From positions 62,001 to 126,000 of the forward strand of contig NZ_BOPC01000022.1 of assembly GCF_016863555.1 (NCBI RefSeq): 64,000 nucleotides of DNA, written 5' to 3'. Position 1 is the stretch's first letter. Every line of letters starts with the position of its first letter. Of this stretch, positions 9,118 through 17,630 are shown one piece after another. The translations under genes and the position numbers were made by a program. The notes under the pieces were generated by a model. That model ran no database searches, was not told the DNA's origin, and saw only the letters and a list, made by a program, of their open reading frames with translations. The stretch is from Micromonospora qiuiae. Lineage in GTDB: Bacteria; Actinomycetota; Actinomycetes; Mycobacteriales; Micromonosporaceae.

Positions 9118-9352
9118 CCCGACGTCACCTCGTCTCCTCGGTCGTGGCTGGCCCTGCGGTGGGGGTGCACCACCCACGTCGCCGGAGGACGAGCGCGGCG
9201 TGGGACGGGCCAACGAGAACTCGTCGCTGACGGTAGCGGCGTTGTCGCGTTTCTGCTACCCCCGCCGGCTCCCCTGTGGACAACGCACCCGGGGGCGGTC
9301 GCTACCATTTGCGGCAGCGAGGTCGCGGCGGGTGATCGGGCGAGGAGGAGCG

Positions 9353-11182
9353 GTGGCGACGACCGACACCCCGACCCGCCCGGTGGCGGCCCCACGCGCG
9401 GCGCCGCCGGGCCGGCCGCCCTCGACCGGGCACCGGATCCAAACAGCACAGAGGCGGCACGGTGCCTTGTGGCCGGCTCGCCGGCCACGGGCCGGGCAGG
9501 TCGCCACCGCCCAGGTGGCGCTGGCCGCGATCGTCGCCGCACTTGGTCGGGGCACGCTGCCGGTGCTGGCGGCGGCCCTGTCGGCGGCGGTGCTGCTCGC
9601 CCTGGCCTGGTGCCGGATCCGGCAACGATGGCTGTACGAGTGGCTGGGCATCGGCTTGGGCTACCTGACCCGTCGACGCGCCATCGCGGCGAAGGCCGGT
9701 CCGAGGGCGCTGCTCGACCTGGTGCACCCGGGCGGCGTGCTCCGCTCCGTCGAGCTGGCCGGGTCGCCCGTCGCGCTGCTGGACGACCCGGATGGCCTGG
9801 TGGCGCTGCTGGAGATCGGTGATCCGGCCGACCTGCTCGGTGACGGCGCACAGCAGCTACCGTCCCCCACCTGCCTGCTGCCGACGAGCAGCGAGCCGGC
9901 CCCGTCCGTGCGGGTCCAGCTGGTGCTGGCCGGCGCGGCGGCCCCGGCGGTCGGCGTCGGCAACGGCGCGGCGGCCACCTCGTACCGGCAGCTCACCGAC
10001 GGGCACCTGGCCGGCTGGGAACGGGCGGTGCTGGCCGTACGGGTGTCCCGGATCCAGGGTTGGCCGGAGGAGGCGCTGCGACAGGTCCTCGTCGGCGCCG
10101 TACGTCGGCTCGTCCGCAGGCTGGCACCAATGGCCGTCCGACCCCTGGGTGAGGAGCCGACGCTGCGGATACTCGCCGAGTTCGCCCATTACGACGGGCG
10201 AGAAGTGCGGGAATCCTGGCAGGTCGTCCGAGCCGGCGGGCTGTTGCAGACCACCTTCCGGCTGCAGAGATGGCCGGCGGCGGACGTCGCACCCCTGCTG
10301 GTGCCTCGATTGCTGACCTTGCCGGCGACCGCGACCACGGTGTCGCTGCACGCCGAGAGCGACCGGACGGCGTCGACCGGGCTGACCGTACGCCTCAGCG
10401 CGGTGACCGCTGCGGAGCTGTCCGCCGCCGCCCGGGCGTTGCGAAGGGTGGTGGCAACCGGTGGCGGTGCCGTGGAGCGGCTCGACGGCGCGCACCTTGC
10501 CGGCCTCGCCGCCACTCTGCCGCTCGCTCGGCCCGGAGCGAGCCCGATCCCCGGCCCGGCAGAGCTGACGCTGCCGTACGGATCGGCCGGGCTGATGCTG
10601 GGCGCCAACCGGCACGGCAGCGCCGTGACCGTCCGGCTGTTCCGGCCGGCTGGCACCCGGGTGCTGCTCGTCGGCGGGCTACCCGCCGCCCAACTGGTGG
10701 CCATGCGCACGCTGGCGCTCGGCGCCCGGGTGGTTGTCCAGACCACCCGGCCACACGCCTGGGAACCGTTCGTCCGCGCGTTGAGCATGCCGGGCACGAC
10801 GATCCCACTGCTCCCGCCGGGGCGACCGGTGCCGGGTGGGCCGGTGACGCCGCTGGCTCCGCTGCTCGTGATATTGGACGCGCCGCCGCCGGCCGGTCCA
10901 CGGCCGGGTGTCGCCTGGCAGACCACCCTGCTGGTACGCGACCAGCTCACCACGGCCGACGCCGACGCGCTGGGCCGGGCCGACCTGGCGGTGCTCCAGC
11001 CGTTGAGTCCGGCAGAGGCGGCCATCGCCGGTACCACCCTGGGGCTCGGCGAGTCCGCGCAGTGGCTGACCCGGATCCGGCACGACATGGTGGCCGTGGT
11101 GAACCGGCGCGCCCTGCGCTGGGCGATGCTCACCGGCACTCCCATCGAGGCGCAGCTGATCGGCCGCCCGTCTCGGCGTTGA
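9353..11182 (+). CDS. eccE: Type VII secretion protein EccE
   Basis: About 609 residues. The GTG at 9353 is chosen for the GGAGGAG just upstream (9344-9350). Two hydrophobic segments near the N-terminus (AQVALAAIVAALG and VLAAALSAAVLLALAW) are followed by a long periplasmic/cytoplasmic region, the EccE topology. EccE lines the outer edge of the ESX membrane complex and binds mycosin, which fits the nearby mycP. EccB, EccC and EccD are not in this window, so the machine must be completed elsewhere or upstream of an unseen rearrangement. The assignment rests on topology, size and neighbours more than on a short diagnostic motif. Confidence 0.8.
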   Translation: MATTDTPTRPVAAPRAAPPGRPPSTGHRIQTAQRRHGALWPARRPRAGQVATAQVALAAIVAALGRGTLPVLAAALSAAVLLALAWCRIRQRWLYEWLGIGLGYLTRRRAIAAKAGPRALLDLVHPGGVLRSVELAGSPVALLDDPDGLVALLEIGDPADLLGDGAQQLPSPTCLLPTSSEPAPSVRVQLVLAGAAAPAVGVGNGAAATSYRQLTDGHLAGWERAVLAVRVSRIQGWPEEALRQVLVGAVRRLVRRLAPMAVRPLGEEPTLRILAEFAHYDGREVRESWQVVRAGGLLQTTFRLQRWPAADVAPLLVPRLLTLPATATTVSLHAESDRTASTGLTVRLSAVTAAELSAAARALRRVVATGGGAVERLDGAHLAGLAATLPLARPGASPIPGPAELTLPYGSAGLMLGANRHGSAVTVRLFRPAGTRVLLVGGLPAAQLVAMRTLALGARVVVQTTRPHAWEPFVRALSMPGTTIPLLPPGRPVPGGPVTPLAPLLVILDAPPPAGPRPGVAWQTTLLVRDQLTTADADALGRADLAVLQPLSPAEAAIAGTTLGLGESAQWLTRIRHDMVAVVNRRALRWAMLTGTPIEAQLIGRPSRR

Positions 11183-11237
11183 CCACCCGACGTTGCGCGG
11201 GTTCCGCCGGCAGTCCGGCCATGACACCATGCCCGCC

Positions 11238-11624
11238 ATGGGTTTTCTGAAAGGTCTACTGATTCGGATCGGTGCCACGGCGGTGGCCTTCTGGCTGGCC
11301 ACACTGGTCATTCCCGGCATCTCGCTCGACACGGGATCGGTCAGCGAAACGGTGCTGACGCTGATCTTCGTCGCGATCATCTTCGGGGTGGTCAACGGGG
11401 TGCTCCAGCCGATCATCAAGACCGTCGGCTGCGGCTTCTACCTGCTCACCCTCGGCCTGATCGCACTCGTGGTCAACGGCCTGCTCTTCCTGCTCACCGG
11501 CTGGATCGCCGACCAGGTGGGGCTCCCGTTCGACGTGGACGGTTTCTGGCCGGCCGCCGTGCTGGGCGCGCTCTTCGTCGGCGTCGTCACCTGGATTCTC
11601 GGCGCCGCCCTCGACCGCGACTGA
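11238..11624 (+). CDS. Phage-holin-family (superfamily IV) membrane protein
   Basis: About 128 residues with four hydrophobic segments (ATAVAFWLATLVIPGI, TLIFVAIIFGVVNGVL, LLTLGLIALVVNGLLFLLTG, AAVLGALFVGVVTWILG), the pattern of the small four-helix proteins often labelled phage holin family. In actinobacteria these are chromosomal housekeeping membrane proteins of unknown role rather than lysis genes; I see no endolysin or phage gene nearby. The ATG at 11238 gives the MGFLKGLLI start usual for the family; an in-frame ATG at 11229 is possible. Confidence 0.85.
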   Translation: MGFLKGLLIRIGATAVAFWLATLVIPGISLDTGSVSETVLTLIFVAIIFGVVNGVLQPIIKTVGCGFYLLTLGLIALVVNGLLFLLTGWIADQVGLPFDVDGFWPAAVLGALFVGVVTWILGAALDRD

Positions 11625-11755
11625 CCTCCGGGCATCCTGCCGCAACACGCGGGGTGTGAAGCAGTCCCACACCACCTGCTGACGTAGATGGAAACGCCCC
11701 GGCGGGTGCGCCAACACCCCCGGGGCACGGATCTGAAAGAGGCTCGCTGGACGCC

Positions 11756-12280
11756 GTGATGACGCTGCCCGGCGCAGAGGACTTTTCCGAGCCTGTCTAT
11801 GCCGCGCTGTTCGGCGTGCCGATCGTGACCCTCGCCGCGCTCGGACTGATCCGTCGCGGCGACCAACGGCACACGGCATTCCTGCCGACCGACCGTCTGC
11901 CCGTTGTGTACGACCTCGCGATGGAGCGCCGCCGACCGCTGCCCGGCGCGCTCGGCCCGTTCGCCGAGCCGCATGCAAGACGCCCGGCCGAGGTGCCGCC
12001 ACCGGCCACCGAGCGGGGCGAAGCGTGCTCCGGAGGAACCGTCCTTGACCATCAAGGAACTCTCCCCGCACACCCGCCCCTTCGGGGTGGGTGTGCGCTG
12101 CCGACCGACCCCCGCGCCGGGCAGTGCCCGAAGCATCGCGGAGCCCTGTCCACAACTGCGGCCCGTGCCGCGCCGACGCTCTCGGGTGCCGATTCGGAGA
12201 CGTCATCGCTCCTTGCTCACCCCGATCCCCTTGCGGTTAACTTCGCCTCCTCGGTGGTCGCCTGCGGAGAACCACCGTGA
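11756..12280 (+). CDS. Doubtful open frame, possible gene remnant
   Basis: An open frame beginning GTG-ATG at 11756/11759. The first 80 or so codons use G/C-ending codons like real genes here and include one possible membrane helix (YAALFGVPIVTLAALGLI). Beyond about 12000 the codon pattern degrades, and the frame runs through a strong hairpin (12068-12096). It may be the head of a broken gene or chance. I do not recognise it. The rest of 11625-12236 holds nothing else I can support. Confidence 0.25.
   Translation: MMTLPGAEDFSEPVYAALFGVPIVTLAALGLIRRGDQRHTAFLPTDRLPVVYDLAMERRRPLPGALGPFAEPHARRPAEVPPPATERGEACSGGTVLDHQGTLPAHPPLRGGCALPTDPRAGQCPKHRGALSTTAARAAPTLSGADSETSSLLAHPDPLAVNFASSVVACGEPP
12068..12096. 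terminator. Strong hairpin in poorly coding DNA
   Basis: A 13-bp stem with one G-T wobble (12068-12080 with 12084-12096) and a 3-base loop. It reads like a terminator in either direction. On the minus strand it lies about 140 bases past the small membrane-protein gene ending at 12237. Confidence 0.5.
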
Positions 12281-12491
12281 TGGCGCTGATCGCGGCCAGC
12301 CCGACTCCGCCGATCACCGTGATCGCCGTCTGGCCGACGGTATCCATCTGCCCCCTGTAGGCCAGGGCGATCCAGAGCACCGCCCCGATGGACATGGTCG
12401 CGACCATCATGAGTGCCCTGATCAGGCGATTGTCCGTGCTGAGCGGGTCTCCGGGCTGGTGCGGTCCGGTCTCCCTCGTTACCGTGGTCAC
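12237..12491 (-). CDS. Small two-helix membrane protein
   Basis: An 84-residue protein with two predicted membrane segments (LMMVATMSIGAVLWIALAY and AITVIGGVGLAAISAITVVL) and a basic RRRPPRRRS tail. The GTG at 12491 has a GGAGG about 11 bases upstream, slightly far. No family recognised. It stands alone, with a 555-base region upstream that lacks genes. It is probably real because of the hydrophobic pattern and ribosome site. Confidence 0.6.
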   Translation of the reverse strand: MTTVTRETGPHQPGDPLSTDNRLIRALMMVATMSIGAVLWIALAYRGQMDTVGQTAITVIGGVGLAAISAITVVLRRRPPRRRS

Positions 12492-13046
12492 CTGGTCTCG
12501 TTCCTCCTGTTGTCGGTCCGTGGCTCGGACGTTGGTGGGCGCGACCGTTCAAGGCGGCCCCCGGGGTGCGACCCGGGGGACCTGCCGCCTCGACCCAGAG
12601 ATGCAGGCCGGTGCGCGCTGTCGAGGAACCATATCGAGCGACTCGTACACAGCGGCGGATTCCGCGCCCCCTCTCTGAGGGGGCACCGTTAGGGATCAAA
12701 AACGTTTCTCGCCGCTGAGCTGGGAAGTCTTTCCATCTCAAGATTCTTCGCCGGAAGGCCCATCCGGTTGACGTTTCGGAGACATCGTCGATCTTCTGTC
12801 GCCTTACCGCAGCTTGCCGGAGGTCTCCTTGGTCACCACAGTTCCTGCGCCTAGACGGCGAGTAGTCAATCTTCAGCGGCCCGCCCCACGTCCATCCGAG
12901 GCCACATGAGTCCACCCTTCGATGTCCCAAACGAAGTCGCCAATGTCTGCAGCAGGCTGCCTCAAATGTGCAGACCGGTCCTGTTGTGCCCGAGGGGCGG
13001 ACAGCGCGAAGCCCCCGGCTTGCCGGGGGCTTCGCGTGTAGGTCGG
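12492..13046. other. Gene-free stretch with hairpins
   Basis: No convincing gene on either strand. It contains an 8-bp GC hairpin (12666-12684), a dyad around 12556-12577, and from about 12685 to 12900 a clearly less GC-rich patch than its surroundings. The promoter for the small membrane-protein gene on the minus strand must lie here. The composition suggests old inserted or decayed DNA. Confidence 0.5.
13005..13036 (-). terminator. Terminator of the XRE-DUF397 operon
   Basis: Perfect 15-bp inverted repeat (13005-13019 with 13022-13036) just past the DUF397 stop on the minus strand. Confidence 0.8.
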
Positions 13047-13244
13047 TCAGACGGTCGGGCCGGTCTTCGCCATCTCGACGAAGCCGCGCCACGCCGCCGG
13101 GCTGAAGGTCAGTGCCGGGCCGTTCGGGTCCTTCGAGTCCCGCACGCCGACGACGCCGGGAAGGTTGTCGGCAACCTCGACGCAGTTGCCGCCGCTCGCG
13201 CCGCTGCGGGTGCTCTTGCGCCACCGGGCGTTACTGGGGTCCAT
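13047..13244 (-). CDS. DUF397 family protein
   Basis: A 65-residue protein from the ATG at 13244 (MDPSNARWRKSTRSG, then GNCVEVADNLPGVVGVRDSKDPNGPALTFSPAAWRGFV), which is the DUF397 pattern throughout. DUF397 proteins are small actinobacterial partners of XRE/DUF5753 regulators, some tied to development and antibiotic control (the WhiJ/BldB-like group). It overlaps the 3' end of the regulator gene by 14 bases, so the two are co-translated. A TTG at 13256 is an alternative start. Confidence 0.93.
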   Translation of the reverse strand: MDPSNARWRKSTRSGASGGNCVEVADNLPGVVGVRDSKDPNGPALTFSPAAWRGFVEMAKTGPTV

Positions 13245-14037
13245 GATGGCTCTCAACTTCCTTCAAAAGATCGATGGACTGCCGGCGCGGTAGCGCCTCA
13301 TTCCGGACACTCTCCCACCTCGCCTGAAGCGTAGCCACATCATCGTCCTTGTCGACGACATCCCCGCCGAGCTGATTTTCAAGGTGCCCGACCCAGATGC
13401 CTTCGCGGGACCGCGCCAGCGCAAACGGTCCAGACAGCCCGACGTGCAGGCCGCTGCCAAGGGGGATGACGTGGACGTGAACGTGCGGAAGCTCGGCCAG
13501 TGCGATCAGGTGGGCGACTTGCTGGGCCATAATCCCGCCGAGGCCGTCGCCCGTATGGCGAAGCGCGGCCTCGTCGAGTACGGCGACAAACTGCGGCGGA
13601 CGATCGCCGGTCAGGATTGCTTGCCTGTCCATGCGCCCCTTAACGCGCTGCTCGACCTCGTCGTCGGTCAGGCTGTCCACGGCCCGCAGTACGGCGCGGG
13701 CGTAGTGCTCCACCTGCAACAGGCCCGGGATCAGGTTCGGCTCGAAGTAGCGAAGCTGCGTCGCTCCGCGTTCCGCGTCGAGCCACGGCAGGAACCAGGA
13801 AGGGGCGCCGAGTTGGACTGCTAGCCGCTCGAACAGTCCACCATTGCTCAGCGAGCGGTCGGCACCTCGGATGAAGTCCAAAGTGAGTGCCCGAGTGCCG
13901 CCTTCAACAGCGCTGACATGGGAGGCACTGAAGCCAGCCCCGCGACCGAACGCCTCTTGCGTCATGCCGGCCCCGCCCCGCGCCCGTCGAATCTCGCCAA
14001 CGATGAAGGACGCCACGGGGTTTGGAATGTCAGGCAT
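13231..14037 (-). CDS. XRE-family regulator with DUF5753
   Basis: 268 residues. An N-terminal helix-turn-helix (about 10-60: IRRARGGAGMTQEAFGRGAGFSASHVSAVE) is followed by the DUF5753 sensor-like region (LRYFEPNLIPGLLQVEHYARAVL, later VHVHVIPLGSGLHVGLSGPFAL). This is the typical WhiJ-like regulator paired with a DUF397 protein. The ligand or signal is unknown for most members. It is divergent from two small genes at 14428 and 14646 across 390 bases containing hairpins, so it may control them as well as its own operon. Confidence 0.93.
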   Translation of the reverse strand: MPDIPNPVASFIVGEIRRARGGAGMTQEAFGRGAGFSASHVSAVEGGTRALTLDFIRGADRSLSNGGLFERLAVQLGAPSWFLPWLDAERGATQLRYFEPNLIPGLLQVEHYARAVLRAVDSLTDDEVEQRVKGRMDRQAILTGDRPPQFVAVLDEAALRHTGDGLGGIMAQQVAHLIALAELPHVHVHVIPLGSGLHVGLSGPFALARSREGIWVGHLENQLGGDVVDKDDDVATLQARWESVRNEALPRRQSIDLLKEVESHHGPQ

Positions 14038-14427
14038 TCAGGGCTCCCCACACTAAAGATCGACTACCTACGTCGCCACAAAAACGGCGTCCGTTGCGCC
14101 AGCCCAGCCCAGACACCGATAGCACCTTCCGAGAGTAGTGGCACCTTGACCACAGTGTCATCAGGCGACACCCGCAGAGGCCGACAAGCCAGCCTCTGCG
14201 GGTGTGCGCAAGGGGCCGCCCCTACCCGGGCGATCACTCGCGGGGACGGCCCCTTCCCTTGGCCGCGCGTAGACGGAGGTCAGCTCGTGCTCGTGCAACG
14301 TTCCGCGAACGCCGCCCCCGCGGCGCGATGGCAGCCTCACAACGGCTCCCCGCCGAAGGGAGCCCCGCGTAGCGATGGCACGCCCCGGGTCTCGCCCGGC
14401 GTATATCTGCTAACCCGTGAGGCGTCA
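14038..14427. promoter_or_regulatory. Divergent region with tandem hairpins
   Basis: No gene seen. A 14-bp perfect stem (14168-14181 with 14192-14205, 10-base loop) is followed by a second inverted repeat (14210-14218 with 14247-14255) and a small 7-bp hairpin near 14344-14364. Lying between divergent transcription units, these may be leader structure for the gene at 14428, leftovers of a lost terminator, or operator dyads for the XRE regulator. Confidence 0.5.
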
Positions 14428-14649
14428 GTGCAGTTTCGCCGGCCGATCACGGTTCGCGTGATCCGTGAGCGTACGGAGCGGCACACGTACCACGGTTGGA
14501 CGTGGGTCGATTGCTACGTGCTCGACGCGAAGGGCGATGCGATCGACCGCCGCGAGCTGTTCGTGATGCCGGCCGGGCTGCGGCCCGTTACCGACCCGGT
14601 TACCCGTCGCGTGAGGGCGCCCCGCAACGCGGCGAGGGCCGAGCGGTGA
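14428..14649 (+). CDS. Small hypothetical protein
   Basis: 73 residues from the GTG at 14428, with GAGG 5 bases upstream. It is basic, with a compact strand-rich reading (RRPITVRVIRERTERHTYH, then WTWVDCYVLDAKGDAIDRRELFVM) and no membrane segment. I do not recognise a named family. The next gene starts on its stop codon (GTGA overlap at 14646-14649), so they are translated together. The pair sits divergent from an XRE/DUF397 operon. Confidence 0.65.
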   Translation: MQFRRPITVRVIRERTERHTYHGWTWVDCYVLDAKGDAIDRRELFVMPAGLRPVTDPVTRRVRAPRNAARAER

Positions 14650-14903
14650 CCGCGCAGCCGGCCAGGGAGCATGTGCCGTCACGTCCTACGTGGCGTTGCC
14701 ACGCGTGCGGCGCGCACTGGCCATGCGGTGCGGCAAAGGTACGTCTGCTGGCGGAGTACAAGGGCAATATGCCGGGGCTCATGGTCTACCTCGTGACGCA
14801 ACGCGAGGATGCCGCCGAACAGCTCGCCGAGTTGAACTCCGGCACGCCGCCGGCTGATCTTCATCGGCGCTTCACGGACTGGGTTCCGGTCCGGCCGAAG
14901 TAG
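14646..14903 (+). CDS. Small Cys-motif protein of the RPTWxCxxCGxxWPC type
   Basis: 85 residues, GTG start overlapping the stop of the previous gene. The N-terminal third carries RPTWRCHACGAHWPC, three cysteines in a CxxC plus WPC arrangement that could bind zinc, followed by a helical region (AKVRLLAEYKGNMPGLMVYLV) and a conserved-looking PPADLHRRFTDWV tail. Similar short proteins recur near XRE/DUF397 genes in actinomycetes and are sometimes mislabelled flavin reductase (from memory). There is no flavin-binding feature here. Function unknown. Confidence 0.75.
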   Translation: MTAQPAREHVPSRPTWRCHACGAHWPCGAAKVRLLAEYKGNMPGLMVYLVTQREDAAEQLAELNSGTPPADLHRRFTDWVPVRPK

Positions 14904-15463
14904 ACGCCCGCCCCGGTTGAAGCGGCCAATCCCCCGGCCGCGCCCGGGGCGGGTCTTCGCGCCCGGAGAGCGTCGGGCGGCGTGTAAACGCCTCGTACGC
15001 CGAGAGAGCGACGCGGGAGTGACGAAACGCGGTCTTCGGGCCAACCGCCCGGACCGCCTCGCGACGCGAATTCCGAACATGATCCTGGCCCGCGTCGCCA
15101 CCATCGCTGCTGTTTTTAGGGAGTCCGGCAAAAGGGCGGTGGCGACGAGGCAAGTCCTGACGCCTGCAGCGATCGGCAAATCAGCCTGAGAGGTTCTTAC
15201 CCGGCGCCACCGCACAGAATGCCGCAACTCGTGGCCTGCGCACGAGATGCCGCAACTCGCGGCCTCAGTCGGCCCGGACACCCCGACATACCGCAACCCG
15301 CACCGCCCACCGGACCGAACACCGCGACATACCGCAACTCGCGCCCACCCGATCGGCCCGAACACCCCGGCATGCCGTATCCCGCGCCACCCCACCACCT
15401 CAGGCACAGCATCATCAGGCCCGACGGCTGCGACCCGGCTCATTCGGTGGCTAGGGTCATGCT
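14904..15463. other. Gene-free region ending in a tandem repeat
   Basis: I see no supportable gene in these 560 bases. The left half has GC-rich dyads but no clear terminator; the right part is the 41-43 bp repeat described separately. The promoter for the GNAT gene at 15464 should lie in the last 60 bases. Confidence 0.5.
15219..15400 (+). repeat. Degenerate 41-43 bp tandem repeat
   Basis: Units begin with an ATgCCGcAActCgCG-like core at 15219, 15247, 15288, 15329 and 15372, spaced 28, 41, 41 and 43 bases apart. The cores match at most positions, and the second half of each unit carries a variant of CGGcCCGaACACCcCG. No spacers are unique enough for CRISPR, and no ORF uses the repeat convincingly on either strand. 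Confidence 0.7.
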
Positions 15464-15904
15464 GTGTTCACCCGCAGCCGCGACGACGGTTACACGATCA
15501 GCACCGACCCGAGCCGGCTCGACCTGGATCTGGTGCACCACTGGCTGACCACCGACGCGTACTGGGCGCTCGGGCGGGACCGCGAGACGGTGCGGGCGGC
15601 GTTCGCCGGCTCGATCGGCTTCGGGGTGTACCGGCCGGTGGACGGCAGACAGGTCGCCGTCGCGCGGGTGGTCACCGACCGGGCCACCTTCGGCTACCTC
15701 TGCGACGTCTACGTCGACCGGGCCGAGCGGGGTCGCGGGCTGGGCACCTGGCTGGCCGGCACGGTCCGCGACCACCTGGCCGAGTTGGGCGTACGCCGGC
15801 TGCTGCTGGCCACCAACGACGCGCACGGGGTGTACGAGAAGATCGGCTTCGAGCCGGTGCGCGCCGAGTGCTGGATGGAACTCGACCGGCGCACCCGGCC
15901 GTGA
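15464..15904 (+). CDS. GNAT-family N-acetyltransferase
   Basis: 146 residues from the GTG at 15464. The acetyl-CoA pyrophosphate loop is RGRGLGTW, preceded by the strand YLCDVYVDRAER and followed by the C-terminal LLLATNDAHGVYEKIGFEPV, where the Tyr and the EKxGF turn are typical. It transfers an acetyl group to an unknown amine. It is a compact single-domain member of the group that also carries an N-terminal HHWL-type stretch (YWALGRDRETV). The next gene starts 52 bases downstream. Confidence 0.9.
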   Translation: MFTRSRDDGYTISTDPSRLDLDLVHHWLTTDAYWALGRDRETVRAAFAGSIGFGVYRPVDGRQVAVARVVTDRATFGYLCDVYVDRAERGRGLGTWLAGTVRDHLAELGVRRLLLATNDAHGVYEKIGFEPVRAECWMELDRRTRP

Positions 15905-15956
15905 GCCCGCTCACCGGCAAGGATCAGCGGCCCGGCCAGCCCCCTACCGTGGAGCC

Positions 15957-16895
15957 GTGACCCCGCTCCGCCTCGGATACCTCTACGGCCTCGGTGCGTA
16001 CCTGCTCTGGGGGTTCTTCCCGCTCTACTTCAAGCTGCTGCGCCCGGCCGGTCCGCTGGAGATCCTGGCCCACCGGGTGGTCTGGTCGGTCGCGTTCGTC
16101 GCCCTGCTGCTGGCCGCGATGCGCAACATTGGTTCCCTGCGCGCGCTGGCACGCCGGCCGCATACGTTGGCCGGAATCGCTGCCGCTGCCATCCTGATCG
16201 GACTCAACTGGTTCACCTACATCTACGGCGTCAACTCCGACCGGGTGGTGGAGACCGCTCTCGGGTACTTCATCAACCCACTGGTGGTGGTCCTGCTCGG
16301 GGTGCTGGTGCTGCGCGAGCGGCTGCGTCCCGCGCAGTGGGTCGCGCTGGGTGTCGGCGCGGTGGCGGTGGCCGTGCTGACCGTCGACTACGGCCGGCTG
16401 CCGTACCTCGCGCTGACGCTGGCCTTCACCTTCGCCGGGTACGGCCTGGTGAAGAAGCGGCTCGGCCTGCCCGCCGCCGAGGGCCTGTTCGTCGAGTCGG
16501 CCGTCCTGGCCCTGCCCGCGCTGGCGTACCTCGGCTGGCTCACGGCGACCGGCGACATCGCCTTCGGCCACGTCTCGGCCGGGCACACGGTGCTGCTGGT
16601 GCTGGCCGGCGCGATGACCGCCATCCCGTTGCTGCTCTTCGCCGGCGCCGCCAACCGGCTTCCGCTGACCGCCCTGGGGATGATCCAGTACGTGACCCCG
16701 ATCCTCCAGCTGGGCTGCGGAGTGCTGATCTTCCACGAGCCGATGCCACCGGCACGCCTGGCCGGTTTCGCCCTGGTCTGGCTCGCTCTGATCGTCTTCA
16801 CCGCCGACGCCGTCCGGCACACCCGGCGCTCCCGCCGCGCGCACCTGACCGCCACCCTCGCTACCGCACCGGACGCGCTTCCCACTCTCCGCTGA
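15957..16895 (+). CDS. rarD: EamA-family transporter RarD
   Basis: 312 residues, GTG start. About ten hydrophobic helices in the DMT/EamA arrangement. The opening GLGAYLLWGFFPLYFKLL, the AHRVVWS loop and NWFTYIYGVNSDRVVETALGYFINPLVVVLLGV are diagnostic for RarD (named for chloramphenicol sensitivity in other bacteria). It is an inner-membrane transporter of unknown substrate. It is convergent with the anti-sigma gene 40 bases away. Confidence 0.92.
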   Translation: MTPLRLGYLYGLGAYLLWGFFPLYFKLLRPAGPLEILAHRVVWSVAFVALLLAAMRNIGSLRALARRPHTLAGIAAAAILIGLNWFTYIYGVNSDRVVETALGYFINPLVVVLLGVLVLRERLRPAQWVALGVGAVAVAVLTVDYGRLPYLALTLAFTFAGYGLVKKRLGLPAAEGLFVESAVLALPALAYLGWLTATGDIAFGHVSAGHTVLLVLAGAMTAIPLLLFAGAANRLPLTALGMIQYVTPILQLGCGVLIFHEPMPPARLAGFALVWLALIVFTADAVRHTRRSRRAHLTATLATAPDALPTLR

Positions 16896-16934
16896 CGCAG
16901 GCCGGGTGTCCGCAGGCCGGCAGCGGATCACCGG

Positions 16935-17630
16935 TCAGCGGACGTCGTAGGCGAGGACGGGCGTGCCGTCGGCGCGGATCAGTTCCAGGCGGACCAGCTC
17001 GGCGTTGGTGAACTGGGTGCTTGCGGTGATCCGCAGATCGTCGCCGGGAGCGGCCCGCCACGAGCCGATCTGCTCGGTCGTGCCGTCCGCGGCGTGCGCC
17101 ACCAGCCGGAAAGCGTGCGCCTTGCCGTAGCCGGCCCGCTCGTCGTACCCGCAGTGCATGGTCACCTCGGTGCCCCAGTCGGTGCCCCGGAAGCCGATCT
17201 CGGCGTGCACCGGCACCACCCCGGCCACCGGTTCCATCTCGACCATCCGCAGCTGTGCCACCGGCGGCGTGGCCGGCTGTTCGCCAGGCAGCACCGTGGC
17301 CACGCCGAAACCGACGATCAGCGCGAACGCGGCCGCGGCCAGGCCGGTGACCGCGTACCGCAGGCGGTTGGCCTGCCGCTCGCGGCGTCGGCGCTCCCGG
17401 GCGGCGCTGAGCAGTTCGGGCACCCGGGGGTTCTCCGGTGGCGGAAGGAACTGCTCCAGGCTGGCCGGATCCAGCCGGCCGAGCAGGCCGGGCAGCACGG
17501 CGATCTCGGACACCGACTGCTGGCAGGCGGGGCAGTCGACGAGGTGCCGTTCGTAGGCCGCCCGGTCGGCGGGCGAGAGGGCGCCCAGCACGTACGCCCC
17601 GTCGTCGTACGCGAAGTCGCAGCGGCTCAT
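16935..17630 (-). CDS. Zinc-type anti-sigma factor
   Basis: 231 residues from the ATG at 17630, which overlaps the sigma gene stop (ATGA). The N-terminal H29xxxC33xxC36 motif (YERHLVDCPAC) marks the ZAS-type sigma-binding domain. One membrane segment (about 91-113) follows, then an extracytoplasmic domain of about 115 residues resembling the RskA C-terminal region. It binds and silences the coupled sigma factor until an envelope or redox signal is received; the signal is unknown. Confidence 0.9.
   Translation of the reverse strand: MSRCDFAYDDGAYVLGALSPADRAAYERHLVDCPACQQSVSEIAVLPGLLGRLDPASLEQFLPPPENPRVPELLSAARERRRRERQANRLRYAVTGLAAAAFALIVGFGVATVLPGEQPATPPVAQLRMVEMEPVAGVVPVHAEIGFRGTDWGTEVTMHCGYDERAGYGKAHAFRLVAHAADGTTEQIGSWRAAPGDDLRITASTQFTNAELVRLELIRADGTPVLAYDVR

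Noticed and set aside
11238..11624. Prophage remnant suggested by the holin label
   Set aside because: The family is commonly chromosomal in actinobacteria and no other phage gene is adjacent.
15219..15400. Possible CRISPR array
   Set aside because: Units are degenerate, contiguous and lack unique spacers of constant length; no cas genes nearby.
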